Shown: piece after piece, positions 1-11,059 of the stretch
Layout: every line of letters begins with the position of its first letter
How positions within the stretch are numbered: position 1 is the first letter of the stretch
NCBI GenBank assembly: GCA_958450325.1
Contig: OY288242.1
Coordinates: forward strand, 70,666,562-70,730,561
Source of the DNA: Agrostemma githago
Lineage: Eukaryota > Streptophyta > Magnoliopsida > Caryophyllales > Caryophyllaceae
Direction of reading: 5' to 3'
DNA: 64,000 nucleotides
The notes under the pieces: model-generated
Database searches by the model: none
What the model was told of the DNA's origin: nothing
The model's input: only the letters and a program-made list of their open reading frames with translations
Translations under genes and position numbers: made by a program

Positions 1-2607
1 TTGACTAATAAGAGTTGCATTTTTTAAGCCAACCCCTCCATTTATCTTGGGCTGCTGCAGAATTTCAGTTGAGAGCCAGTGTTGTGCTCTTTTGTGTGAT
101 TTTTTCCACCAAAACATTCCGATCAAGTAGTTGATTTTTGTGCAAATTTGAAGAGGGATAGGAAGAACCGATGCAACGTGATTGATGGTGGACATAAGGA
201 CTGTGTTGATAATAAGTAATTTGGCTGCTTGGGAAAATTTAGTCGGTCCCCAGGATAGAATTTTAGTCGATATTTTGTCCAGAAGGAAGTGTAAATCTGC
301 AAATTTTCGTCTCCCTAGGTCGATAGGAATGCCAAGGTATAGCCCGAAATTAGTTTTTGACTGAACTTGTAGAATACTCAGCAGATACTCCTGGAAATCT
401 TGCGGCACGTTTGGGCTAAACTTTATATAGGACTTTTGATGATTAATCATTTGTCCTGAGAGGGAGCTGAACTCCTCCAGAACCCGTTTCAGATGTGAGC
501 AACTGGAAGGTGTTACTTGAAGACAGAGAAGAGAGTCATCCGCATATAGTAGGTGAGAAATCGGCGGGCTGTGCCAAGTAAGCTTAATACCCTCCATCAG
601 GCCTTCTCTTTCTGATTTCTTTAGCATGAGGAACAATATTTCCATACATAAAATAAAAAGATAAGGCGAGATTGGGTCGCCCTGACGAAGGCCACATTGT
701 GGATTAATGCAATTAGATGGTGTACCATTAATAAGCACTTGGAATGAAACAGATCTCACACAGGATTTAATAAGTCTACGAACCTGCTGCGGGAAACCAA
801 AAAGCTTGAGAACACGAAAAAGAAAAGGCCAGGAAACACGATCGAAGGCTTTATTCATATCAAGCTTGATAGCTCCAAGACAATGGTTTCCTTTTTTTCG
901 ATGGTTGATATAGGTGAGAAGCTCATGAGCTAGAAAACAATTATCTCCAATAAGACGACCTGGAAGGAAAGCATTTTGATTCTGACTTATAATACCCTCC
1001 ACAACTTTCTTTAATCTGGCAGCAATACATTTGGAGGCCACTCTGTAAATGACGTTGCAAAGACTAATGGGACGGAATTGAGAGATAGAATCAGGGCTCT
1101 CAACCTTTGGTATAAGAACAATAAGAGTCTTATTCCAAGAGGGTAGAAGACAACCAGAATTCAGAAAAGAAAGGACAGCCGTCGAAACTTGTTCGTGGAT
1201 CAAATCCCAGAAAAACTGGTAAAAGTGCGGTGGGAAACCGTCTGGACCAGGTGACTTGTCTGCTTTCATGGAGAGGAAAACATGTTGAACCTCGCTTGCC
1301 AAGTAAGGTTGAGCTAGAAAATTTTTGTTTTCTTCTGTCATTTCTGGAATGTTGAGATCTTCTAATTCTTCAAATGATTTTGGGTTACCGCTGGACGTAT
1401 ATAGATTTTTGAAATGAGAAGTAATCAATTGAGAGAGTTCTGACTCGGTATTACACCAGTTACCTTCATTATCAATCAAAGAGATAATACGGAGACGTGA
1501 TTAACGTTCTTTTGATCTGGTGAAGAAGAAAGAGGTCGGGAGACCATCATTGATGGAGAACTCGGATTTCGCACGCTGTTTCCAGTATGAGTACTGAATG
1601 TGTACTTCTTTTTCCAGAGAACGGAGGCTGGATAAATAAGATTGTCCCGCGGTAGGATTCTTAATGTTTGAAGCATCACTTGTAAGTTCATTTGAAATGG
1701 AACTCCAGTCAATCATAAAATGACGACGATTTTGAAGGGTCCATTTGAGAATCTGAAAGCGGATGCTAGTGAGCTTATTATATACAGAGGACATCGATGA
1801 CCCGTACCAAGGAGAAAGCCAGATAGAACCAATGAGTTTCTGGACATCCGGGTGGTGTAAGCACCAATTATCAACTCGGTAAGGCCTCTTTGGTTTTTTT
1901 ATACTGGCGTCCGTCAAGAGAATAATAGGAGCGTGGTCGGAGAGGAAAATATTCAGGTTTTTTATGTGCGCAGCTGGGAATTTCGAGAACCAATCTATTA
2001 AAGCATATGCACGATCGAGTCTTTCAATTATCAGACCAGAAGGGTCCCGTTTGTTTGTCCATGTGAACCGAGGGCCTGTGAAAGGAAGCTCGAGCAAGCT
2101 CGTGCTCAGCCGCCAGTCCATGAACGTTTTCCATCCAGTGATTGTGGAAGAACCTCCAAGTTTATCATCATGTTGTTCGACTTGATTAAAATCACCCATT
2201 ATACATAAAGGAGAATGGGACAAGCAAAGTTCCTTTAGGCGGAGCCAGAAATCAGGTCTTAGATCAGTACACGACTCACCGTACACAAACACTACATACC
2301 ATTCATACTTTAGAACCTTATTTAAAAATTTACAGAGGATGAAATGTGGATCCATCACAAGGGGGAAAACAGTGGATCGATCATTCCATAGCAGAATTAA
2401 CCCGCCGCTATTACCGTCAGAGTCAACTCCACAAAAGTGTGGTAAGGCTAGGGAAAACACCTTCCTGAAACTATCTGAGACTTGACACTTAGTCTCACTA
2501 AGGAAAACTATAGAAATATCATACATACGTACGGACCATTCTAAGTATGGAATTATAGGGGAGTCCGCACTACCAAGACTCCTACAATTCCACGAGAGGG
2601 CATTCAT
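1..2607 (-). pseudogene. LINE ORF2, endonuclease plus reverse transcriptase, one in-frame stop
   Basis: The protein nicks target DNA and primes reverse transcription there. The N-terminal part is an APE-type endonuclease: WNCRSLG at the start, SETKC, GDFNQVEQHDDKLGG, LDRAYA and SDHAPI follow in order. The most likely start is the methionine of MNALSWNC at 2607; an in-frame methionine at 2646 is also possible. A TAA at 1503-1501 interrupts the frame. The same frame then continues as SRLRIISLIDNEGNW, GRLIGDN, KLDMNKAFD, a YADD catalytic box (TAT codon starting at 546) and WKKSHKRAQHW near the left edge. All points checked between 1500 and 1 are in one frame, so the single stop may be the only lesion in the visible part. 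The C-terminus is outside the window. Confidence 0.88.
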
Positions 2608-2722
2608 GAGATTATCGGTGGCAGAGGCGGGTCTGCCACAACCCAAGCTTGTGAATTAGTATCCAGTAGAGATAAGTGATTTGACCCCTGAACCCCTTCA
2701 TCTACGAAAGAGGTAGAAAGCT

Positions 2723-4411
2723 TCAGTCTCTTGTTAGGAAAGTGGGAGATAAAACCTTTGAAGCAATTGTCGTTGTCAGAGTCTGGAAAAGATCTTTTTT
2801 TCTAATAACTGGAAAAGCCTGCTGCCTCGTAATATTTGAAGTAATTCCACGAGAAGAAAAGCCAAGCTCGGAAGTAGTATCAGATGTTGCACGAGAGCTG
2901 GTATTAGAGTAATAACCAAAATAATAATTAAATCCTCCGATAGAATCAGGGGAATCAAAACGGTTGCTGTCTGCTGATGCTGAATAAGTCATTGATGGAG
3001 TAGAAACATAGTTTGTAAACAAACCGTCCACAGGTTCGTAAACCGGCATCTTCACAGCTGAGTCAGAACCCGACGAGGGATTTGCTATTGGGCTGCTGTA
3101 ATCTGTAAACAACTGCAGGGCGGAAGGAGAAAGCGAATCCAGTCTAATATTTAATTGAGATGAGAAAACAGAAGAAGACTGAGGGACAACCTGATCAGTT
3201 GTGGGCATCAAAGCAGATTTCTGTTCTATATAACCATCGAGTTCAGAAAAACCGAGGAATCCCAATGAAGGTTCGGACGCCGGATCCGGAGCCGAAATAC
3301 GGAAGCCTCTAGAAACCCTCGCAGCATTATGTATGTCACCATTTGGGAGAGGTGGAGGTGGGGTTGGATGTGGTGTTTGCTGTACAGGAGCCGTTTGATT
3401 CATATAAAGCATCGGGACTCTTATGGTGTCATCCTCTGGATATGGGTCAGCATGAACCGTGTGATGAGGTTCCCCAACAAAGGTTGCACCAAAGTCAGGA
3501 GGTGGGTGCGGATGTCCCGTACTAGAATTAGATGATGATGAGGAGAAGTACGCCGCAGTTGAAGAGGAGGTTGAAGAGTGTTGAGCAGTACCTTCCGTCG
3601 GGGGAGCTTTCACATGTGTGTTTATATTTGAGAAGGTCGATGGGAGTCCGTGTTTGGAGTAAAAAGGGGCTGATGTAGGTCCATAAACGACTTGCATTCC
3701 TCGAAGATGTAACCCCTGGAGACGGCGATCCAATTGGGCCGTAGCACGATGGTGGCTAAGATTGCAGAACGTAATCCGGTGACCTACCAGGCCACACCTA
3801 CGACAAAAGCGGAAAATATTTTCGTACCCGAACGATATCCAAGATACTTGACCGTTGTCCAATGGGATATAACATCCCGGGATAAGAGGGGACGAAATGT
3901 CAACCCAAACCCGAACACGTACGAAAGGTTTAGGAGGAAGACTTCCTCCAATATCTTCGAATTCCATGACGTCTCCAACATGCTCCAAAAGAAAAGACGC
4001 CACTGTTGGATGGAGGTATTGGAGTGGAAGACCATGAACACGAATCCAGAGAGGAACTCGATTAAAATTTAGATCATCCACAACCGTGTTCCACGCTAGC
4101 TTGTGTAGAAAAAGAAGGCTTCCTTCAATATTGACCACTTGTAAGTTGAGGAGCTGCGAAAAATCGTCTGGATGCGAAAATTCAAACACAAAATAAGGCT
4201 TCAAGGGATGGATTTTTACTGGAGCTCGTAGATCCCAAAAGATATTAATAGCACTTTGGAGTCGTTCTAGTTTAAAGTGGCGTTGATCAATAAAACGACC
4301 GACCAAAGAGAGACTAAAATTTATACCCATGAGATTTATCCTAAGGTTTAAGGGTAAGGAAATGAGGGTGCCTGCTTGGTAATGATCATGCTCATCGGTT
4401 GGGTTCTCCAT
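2723..4411 (-). CDS. LINE ORF1 protein (DUF4283-like domain plus CCHC zinc knuckle)
   Basis: This is an uninterrupted 562-residue ORF with the layout of plant LINE ORF1. The N-terminal half resembles the DUF4283 domain (about residues 25-180, including RVPLWIRVHGLPLQYL and VRVWVDIS). A CX2CX4HX4C knuckle, CRRCGLVGHRITFC, follows near residue 210 (about 3745-3800). The C-terminal half is a low-complexity Ser/Pro/Thr-rich tail. In the family this protein coats the LINE RNA and helps form the RNP. It ends 115 bases before the likely ORF2 start. It is intact, but since ORF2 carries a stop any mobility would need help in trans. Confidence 0.85.
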   Translation of the reverse strand: MENPTDEHDHYQAGTLISLPLNLRINLMGINFSLSLVGRFIDQRHFKLERLQSAINIFWDLRAPVKIHPLKPYFVFEFSHPDDFSQLLNLQVVNIEGSLLFLHKLAWNTVVDDLNFNRVPLWIRVHGLPLQYLHPTVASFLLEHVGDVMEFEDIGGSLPPKPFVRVRVWVDISSPLIPGCYIPLDNGQVSWISFGYENIFRFCRRCGLVGHRITFCNLSHHRATAQLDRRLQGLHLRGMQVVYGPTSAPFYSKHGLPSTFSNINTHVKAPPTEGTAQHSSTSSSTAAYFSSSSSNSSTGHPHPPPDFGATFVGEPHHTVHADPYPEDDTIRVPMLYMNQTAPVQQTPHPTPPPPLPNGDIHNAARVSRGFRISAPDPASEPSLGFLGFSELDGYIEQKSALMPTTDQVVPQSSSVFSSQLNIRLDSLSPSALQLFTDYSSPIANPSSGSDSAVKMPVYEPVDGLFTNYVSTPSMTYSASADSNRFDSPDSIGGFNYYFGYYSNTSSRATSDTTSELGFSSRGITSNITRQQAFPVIRKKDLFQTLTTTIASKVLSPTFLTRD

Positions 4412-5252
4412 TTGAAGTTATATGGGTTTTGAGTTTTTATGGGTTTGGTTTGTAGTAAACGGTGGAGGACGAAAGGAGTAGGATGGGGATTAAAAAGAGG
4501 GGGTTAAAACGGTGCAATGATAGCCTATTTACTAGGTAAGGTTAAGTGTCAATTGAGGGTAATGTTAGGAGGTATTATTGAATGATACGTAAACTAGGGG
4601 ATTAGGATTGAAGAGGTGTATGAAGGTTGAATGACAGCACAACACAAAGAAGTAAACAGGCAAGGGAGTTAACACCAGGAAAAAGGATGACGTGCAGGAT
4701 CATATGCAAGTTGCTGATATGTAGTTGAGAAATTAAAAGGGATTTGAATGGAATTAAAGGGGAACTCTCAAATTGAGAGAAAACTCTTTTTTTCACAAAG
4801 AGAGAAAACTCACTGACGTCGAAATATTTGGAAAAATAAAAAAAAAAGGAAAAGTAAAGTGCCAAGTGGTGGTGGGATTTGCTAACCTGTCCTGCTCGTA
4901 TTACTTTCCTAGCACAAAATCAATTTGCACCTAAGGATAAAACCGACCACACCACTCACTCCAATCTGAATTTTGACTCCAAAGTTTAAAGTACATAATT
5001 ACTACGACATTTTTTTCATAATATTGAGTATAAATTTACTCAATCAACCCAAAATTTTCGTAATAATTCCATCTTTCACCTTTGAAACCAATGGAAAGCC
5101 TATAAACTCCCCCAACCACCCTTTACCCAGTCTCAAGGATCCACCCCGAACCACCGCTACCACCCTACTCTGTTAGTGATGTCTGCTCTCCCCCTCCCTT
5201 CTACGCTACTGCCTGCATGCGACAATATCTGATGTATGTGTCGTATTTATAT
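4412..5252. other. LINE 5' leader and flank, no gene seen
   Basis: This AT-rich stretch lies between the LINE ORF1 start and the Mutator-like element. The part near 4411 is probably the LINE 5' UTR, but no defining end or target duplication is visible. Short ORFs here have no recognisable features. Confidence 0.5.
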
Positions 5253-5261
5253 ATATTTTTA

Positions 5262-5573
5262 AAGATATTTCCCAAGGTACCCTCGAACTTTGAAAGATTA
5301 CACATAGTGCCCTTCATTTTAAGTTTGTTCCTATGATAACGTTGTGTTTATTTATTTGGAGGTAAAATTAGTTAGAACAATTAACGAACTTCTAATTAAA
5401 CTGAAAATTGAGAGAATGTTCCTGGTATCCCTATGTTTTCAATGTTTTTAACCATGGTACCATTGTGTTTTCAAGTTATTTCCTATGGTACCCTTGTGGT
5501 TTTTAATTATTTTTCCATGGTACCCTGAATGAATTGCAACGGCTAGTTTAATGAACTAGTCATTGTTCATTTG
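5262..5573 (+). repeat. Left terminal inverted repeat of the Mutator-like element
   Basis: About 310 bases contain repeated 'ATGGTACCCTTGTG'-like segments. They match the reverse complement of 22930-23295 along their length, with small indels. Confidence 0.85.
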
Positions 5574-5759
5574 CTTAATTATAAATATACAAAATTATTG
5601 GGATTGGTGGTCCGCACAATAATAAATAAAGAATAATCCACTTCATATCATGTCATTTTCATATCTAAGTTAATGTAGAAAAATAAATCATGTCCGAGAT
5701 TCAATATAAAAACAAGTATACGAGCATCTGATCATACTGTAGCAAACTCATTTAAGCTA
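5574..5759. other. Unique interior of the Mutator-like element, left part
   Basis: Short AT-rich non-coding sequence between the TIR and the copia LTR. The matching right-hand interior is 22833-22929. Confidence 0.6.
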
Positions 5760-6153
5760 TGTTATAACGGAAGAGAAAGACAAACAAAATAAGAACGTAA
5801 AATCAAGAGACAGACAGATTTACGTGGTTCACTAACAACCTATTAGCTACATCCACGGGGAGAAGGAGGGGATAGTTTTATTAATTTGAGGAGGTGTTAC
5901 AGATTTCAGACTGATATCATAATTCTTAGGGTAAGGATATGAGAGTTTATATAATACTCTCAACCTAAACTGAAATCCTAAACAAATTAGGAAACCTTAT
6001 ACAATAAAAAATTCTAGGTAAGATACTCAAATATTGATTAGGAAACTCTAATCAATCAGATATTAATTAAGAAATTTTCCTAATTAAACAGATTCGGATC
6101 ACAAGTCAATTAGGAATCCGTAAAGACAATTGCTAGGCACCGATTTCCTAACA
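5760..6153 (-). repeat. copia 3' LTR
   Basis: The 394-bp LTR is the downstream one in the element's minus orientation. It is closely similar to 22435-22832, with scattered substitutions and a few small indels by eye. It starts TG and ends CA. Confidence 0.9.
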
Positions 6154-6346
6154 ATCTCCATCTTGACTTGAATTGTCTCACAATCAAATCAGACGAGCGA
6201 TGTAATAGATGCACTCCTACGAATGTCAGATGTACCAGAAAACACTTCAACAGATGTACTCGCAGATACACTTCAACGAATGCCAGATGTACCGGAAATA
6301 AAACTCCTCTCCCCCTTTGCCTCAGATATTGCCTAACAAAGGGCAA
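6154..6346 (-). other. copia 3' untranslated region and polypurine tract
   Basis: Non-coding remnant between the deleted coding part and the 3' LTR. On the minus strand it ends in AAGATGGAGAT just before the LTR, a copia-type polypurine tract. It holds short internal repeats around CAGATGTACC. Confidence 0.65.
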
Positions 6347-7639
6347 TCAAATACTTCCAAATTGTAGCAAGTCCAAACCGTGTTGAAACTTGGTATACGG
6401 AGCCAGATCAGACAGCGTTTGCATCTCTCTTTCACTATTAGAGGATGCACCAGCAACAGAACCAGACAGTGTAGATCTTTGAAGATGATATAAAGTACCG
6501 CGCTTGGTACCTTTCAGAACCACGTTTGAACCCTTGCAGACTTTCAGAACTCCACATTCACCTTGAAAGCTAAAACCTTTCTTGTCTAATCGACTCAAGG
6601 ATATCAGATTCTTTGTCATCAGCGGAACATGTGTAACTCCATTCAACGTGCAAAACTAACCATCATTTGTCCTAATCTTGATTGAGCCAATTCCAACTAC
6701 TTTACATACAACATTATTGGCCATAGAAATATTGCCCCCGTCTATCCGTTCATACGTTGAAACCACTCCCTGCGAGGACATATATGGTAAGAAGCTCCCG
6801 AATCTAGGATCCATGAATTAGTGTGAACTGTGACCCTCTCGGCAACTAGAGCATAATCATCTTCCTCAGAGTCTACATTTGCTACACCAGCAGTACCAGA
6901 TGTGTTCTGTTCATTCTTTTTCTTGGGACAATCGATATTCCAATGTCCCTTCTCTTTACAGTAATGACAAATATCATTGAGTTGTGGACCTTTAGAAACA
7001 TGAGTACCATAACCAGATTTATTCCTTGATTTTCCCTGTCCCTGACCCTCACTGGCTACTAACCCTGCAGCCTAATTATCTTTAATCGTACCAGCCGCCT
7101 TATGGCGCAGTTCTCTAGAATGGAGGGACGATCTGACCTCCTCTAAAGTAATTGTATCTTTACCAACAATAAAAGATTGCACAAAATTCTCATATGATAG
7201 CGGTAAAGATACTAACAGAATTAATGCGGCATCCTCGTCTTCTACTTTAACATCAATATTACGCAGTTCTAATAATATTGTGTTTAACTAATAGAAATGA
7301 TCTCGAAGAGGCATACCTTCCGGCATTCAGACTGAACAGGCGTTGCTTCAAAAACAACTTGTTGGTTAAAGACTTCGTCATGTATAAACTTTCAAACTTT
7401 TTCCATAGACCCGCCGTGGCTTCTTCCTCCGCGATTTCAGTGATGATATCATCAGACAGACACAACAAGATTGTTGAATGTGCCTTCTCCTCCAGAACGG
7501 TCATCTCAACGGTGACTGTGTCATCTTTCTTCTTCACGAGTGGCGCCCACAGTTCCTGTTGTTTTAACAACGCCCGCATCTTGATTTGTCACAGACTAAA
7601 ACTATTCCTCCCATTAAATATCTTGATTTTAAAGCTCAT
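6347..7639 (-). pseudogene. copia gag-protease-GAG_preintegrase remnant
   Basis: In minus orientation the gag begins near 7639 (MSFKIKIFNGRNSF). A TGA follows where the family has Trp before QIKMRALLKQQELW. Gag continues to about 7259 with LWKKFESLYMTKSLTNKLFLKQRLF. A zinc knuckle, CHYCKEKGHWNIDC, lies near 6930-6985, and the protease box WILDSGASYH near 6800-6830. The GAG-preintegrase segment (NLISLSRLDKKGF, GTLYHLQ) spans 6646-6347. Additional stops break the frame. The coding region ends abruptly here, so integrase and all downstream domains are deleted. The product is non-functional. Confidence 0.85.
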
Positions 7640-7682
7640 CACAGACATCTTTCTCACATATCAAATTAACCTGAAGCGCTCA

Positions 7683-9534
7683 TGTGTGCTAAATTTAAAT
7701 CGTTTTTCATCCCATTTAGACTTATTTTTCTCCCATTTTGCAAGACTAGAGTGCGATTATCCCCCTATTTTAAGTCTTTCTCGCATTAGCGTCTCTCTTG
7801 TGCGTTTTTACGTCTTTTTGGTAGTTTTTCTGTCGATTTTAATAGGATTTGACACCGAAATCATGATCGAGCTTCCACGAGCAAAAGAGAAGGGAATATC
7901 GTCCGTAAAGCAAAGCACAAAACTTAAAGTTCAAAGTCTCATCCAATCATACGACGAAGAATGAGACAATAAAAGAGGTCGGGTAACCATCGGGTGAAGT
8001 TTCACCCGATGAGATACCACCGGGCAAAGTTTCGCTCGACGGTAATTTCACCTCTCCGAAGATCTCCAGAAAAGCTTCTCTACCGGGTGAAATGACTGGG
8101 CGAAACTTTCACCCATCGGGTGAAGTTTCGCCCGACGGTAAAGATGTCCAAAAAACGCAAAACTGGAAGGAAGTCCACCGGGTGAAGTTTCACCCAGCGG
8201 TATTGGCTCATGATTGGCAGATTTCCCAGGGTGAAGTTTCACCATATGAAGACTCAAAGGGTGAAAGTCTCACTAATGGAGCAAAAAGTTGGATTTAGGC
8301 TTAGGTTTAAGGATCCATTAAGGCTTTACTATATATATAGATACACTAGTTAGTTGCACATTACCATTCATAATCATCTCATTACCCTTTCATTAGACTA
8401 CAATCACTAGATCATTCCATTAGATCATTTTCATTAGCTTAGATAGAAAGCTAGAGTTCTTCATAGTTTTCATTAATTTCTTCATCATTCCTTTAGATTT
8501 ACATTCAAGCTTTGTAAGAATTCAAATTTTTATTGAAAATTCTTGGAGATTATCAAAGGATTGGTGACAAATCCTTTGTCATCTTTATCAAGCTTCATCT
8601 TATTTATTCTTCTTTATGGTTGATCTTCTTTCATACTTGGTATATTTCTCTTCCTCTCCCTAATCTCTAGACTATATTTAATATCGTTCTTTCATTATTG
8701 CGCCGTTTTTATTGATTTTACTTATATCGTTGTTAGATCGTCTTGTAGTTTATTTTATCGATTACAATTTCCTTCATTGTCTTGTTATTTTGTTGATTTC
8801 ATTTGTGTTGTTCTTAGATTGTTTTCTAGTTCATTTTATAGATCGCAATTTCCTTCATCGTATTGTTATTATTTTCTCTAGATTTAATCATTATGCATCT
8901 TATTGTTGTTTTCTCCTTGGTTATTGTTTTATTAGTTTCCATTATGAATTGTGAGTAGATTTCTTGTTAGGGGGTTTAGGGAGGAGGATCTTGGGTTATT
9001 TGAATTGAGGAGTTTTTGGTTGGTTGCTTGCTAGTTGGTTTATCTTGCTTAAGGTTGTTGTGTCATTGTTGTTTTAGTCCGGCCAACTAGACCAACCTTG
9101 ACTCATTTCTATCAATATGGGGAAATTCGGGGTAGAAATTACCTTAACTTGAGACTTATTTTTTCTTGCCACGAAAGTGGGTTTTTAGGTGAGTTGGGTG
9201 AAGAAACCGAAAAGTGGCATTCTCCCTCTACCAATGTTGTGACCGACCCAATTTCAATTTTCTTAGACCCCAATTTCCAATTCTCGACTTCCTCCTAACA
9301 CCTTTTCCCTATTGATCATCTCTTGTTATCTATTGCATTTTAATCTAGACTCGACCCTTAAAACCCCCATTAGATCCCTTACACATCGCTTTTACTCAAT
9401 TTTGTACCGTTCCCTGTGGACTGACCTCGACTTACCACGAATACACTAGTTGTTTTTGTGTTATTACGAGTCTTACAAGTATTGTTTGATCCCTCATCCT
9501 TCGCTAAAAGAACGATCCGATTGGGAGGCGATCA
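7683..9534 (+). repeat. Athila 5' LTR
   Basis: This 1.85-kb LTR begins TGTGTGCTAAATT and ends GATCA just before the primer site. A TATA-like tract (TATATATATA) lies at about 8330-8340, so transcription probably starts nearby. A cluster of near-palindromic CGGGTGAA/TTTCACCCG repeats occupies about 7990-8250. Related LTR copies are at 19178-20973, 21876-22418 (3' part), 10018-10518 (inverted 5' part) and 58211-59039 (3' part). Confidence 0.9.
7990..8265. repeat. Cluster of near-palindromic GGGTGAAATTTCACCC-type repeats (5' LTR)
   Basis: About seven diverged units, such as ATCGGGTGAAGTTTCACCCGAT, are spaced roughly 25-60 bases apart. Each unit is its own reverse complement or nearly so. Confidence 0.85.
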
Positions 9535-9537
9535 AAA

Positions 9538-9555
9538 TGGCACCATTGCCGGGGA
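9538..9555 (+). promoter_or_regulatory. Primer binding site of the Athila-type element
   Basis: TGGCACCATTGCCGGGGA starts four bases after the LTR end. It differs by two bases from the TGGCGCCGTTGCCGGGGA that I recall for Athila elements, where it pairs with the 3' end of a tRNA (tRNA-Asp in the family). Confidence 0.85.
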
Positions 9556-10017
9556 GGACATTTAGAGCTTTGCGATTTTGGGGTAATAACTCAACCACTA
9601 TTATTCCACATCCTTCATTATCACCTCCTAACCTTAATCTCATTCTACCACCTACACCTTCTACACCAAATAATCTCATCCCAAATAATCTTTCCACAAC
9701 ATCTACTTCACAAAATCCACCACCAACCCCACCATCACCAAGAACTCCACCACCAAATCAAAATCCAACCCCTCCAAATTCTCCAAATCCAAATCTACCA
9801 CCACCGCCAATCCAACCAATGGCGACATTAGGTTCCCATTCTCAACTTACACATGAAGAAACACCTTCACCGGTTGATTTCGGGCAAATTCCCGAGAATT
9901 ACGAATTGAAAGCCTCTTTAACAAATGCGGTTCAACAAGATACCTCTCATGGTTTTTCCCAAGAAAATGTCCAAGAGCATATTGCATCATTCAAAGAGAT
10001 TAAAAGTCTCTTTGCCC

Positions 10018-10518
10018 TGCGGTCTTGACGGTAATTCCCACCGGGTGAAATTTCACCCGGTCAGATTTTATTCCTTTTTTTGCGTTTTCGGCTCTTCTTT
10101 CCATCGGGCGAAATTTCGCCCGGTGGTGAGTCTCGGAAAATCTTCGGGGAGGCGTTTTTACCGTCGGGTGAAATTTCGCCCGGTGGTGTCTCATCGGGTG
10201 AAATTTCACCCGGTCATTTCACTGGCCTCGCTTCTTGTCTCATTCTTCGTTGATTGATTAGATGACTTTAAACTTTAAGTTGTGTGCTTTACTCTTTGGA
10301 CGGTATTCCCTTCTCTTGTGCTCGTGGAAGCTCGATCGTGATTTTGGTGCAAAATCCTATCAAAATCGATAAAAAAACTACCAAAAACACGTAAAACGCA
10401 CAAGAGGGACGCTAATGCGAGAAGTACACAAAATATGACGATAATCGCACTCTAAACTCGCAAAACGAGGGAAAAACGGGTCTAAATGAGGGGAAAAACG
10501 GTCTAAATTTAGCACACA
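10018..10518 (-). repeat. Inverted 5' fragment of the element's own LTR inside gag
   Basis: The stretch is the reverse complement of roughly the first 500 bases of the LTR. Its right border falls exactly at the LTR terminus: TTTAGCACACA at 10508-10518 is the complement of TGTGTGCTAAA. It includes four of the near-palindromic repeats. The exact LTR end suggests integration by the element's own integrase rather than random rearrangement. Confidence 0.85.
10035..10225. repeat. Near-palindromic repeat cluster (inverted LTR fragment)
   Basis: Four units are near perfect, including CCGGGTGAAATTTCACCCGG and TCGGGCGAAATTTCGCCCGG. This is the best preserved set in the window. Confidence 0.85.
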
Positions 10519-11059
10519 ACACCAAAGGAGTCAACCGAGGCCATTTAATCAAAGACAACAAAGGCCCTTTAACCAAGGTCCTCCAAGGATGCTCCCGTAT
10601 ATGCCTCCTCATCAAAGAAGCAACTTCAATCAACAAGGTAGCAATTTCCATGTTCCTAACAATTACAACAATTACCAAAATCAACATGGTAATCATTTCA
10701 ATCATGGATACAATCAAGGGTTCCAAGGCAATTTTCAAGGAAATCAAGGTTACAATCAACAACCATTTAATCAACCATCTCAATCTTATGGCCAATCAAG
10801 CAATTTTCAATTTGGTCAAGGAGGAGTTCCATGGGATAACATTAATGATTTGCAAAGAGCCGTTGGGCAACTATGGAATGAACATCAAGATACCAAGGCA
10901 AGGCTAAAGGTTTGGGAATCACAAGAAGCAACAAAAGCCTTAGCCATTCATCCACCCCATGGTTTGCCCGGGCAACCCCAAAACCCAAGAGATCCTTCAC
11001 ACCAAGCAAATGCCGTCATTTTGAGAGTTGACAAAGAACTTTAGGACCAATATAAGAAT

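Larger units (their letters stand above)
1..4411 (-). mobile_element. LINE (L1-type non-LTR retrotransposon), cut by the left window edge
   Basis: Two ORFs lie in the standard plant LINE order on the minus strand: ORF1 (nucleic-acid binding) at 4411-2723, then ORF2 (endonuclease-reverse transcriptase) from about 2607 to beyond base 1. The 3' end, poly-A tail and target duplications are outside the window. Reading frames are well preserved compared with the other LINEs here, so this is probably the youngest LINE in the window. The 5' limit upstream of 4411 is not visible. Confidence 0.93.
9537..11043 (+). pseudogene. Athila gag, interrupted by an inverted LTR piece
   Basis: The N-terminal part follows the primer site with a Pro/Asn-rich leader. 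It then has a gag-like segment (IPENYELKASL, HGFSQENVQEHIASF) to about 10015. The reading frame then enters an inverted LTR fragment (10018-10518). The distal part resumes near 10519-10588 and carries an Asn/Gln/Gly-rich stretch (NQGFQGNFQGNQGYNQ) and GVPWDNINDLQRAVGQLW. A TAG at 11042-11044 ends that frame; family members read on into the protease. The central gag domain is missing, replaced by the inverted piece, so no particle-forming Gag can be made. Confidence 0.8.

Noticed and set aside
4602..4865. 87-residue minus ORF with a hydrophobic start
   Set aside because: Composition is that of AT-rich DNA, no homologous feature was recognised, and it lies in the LINE leader region.
7278..7964. 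228-residue plus-strand ORF
   Set aside because: It runs antisense over the copia gag and then into the Athila LTR; it crosses an insertion junction, so it cannot be an old gene.
9098..9298. Short plus-strand ORF repeated at 9098, 20464 and 21982
   Set aside because: The three ORFs are the same LTR segment in three LTR copies; conservation is due to LTR duplication, not coding.
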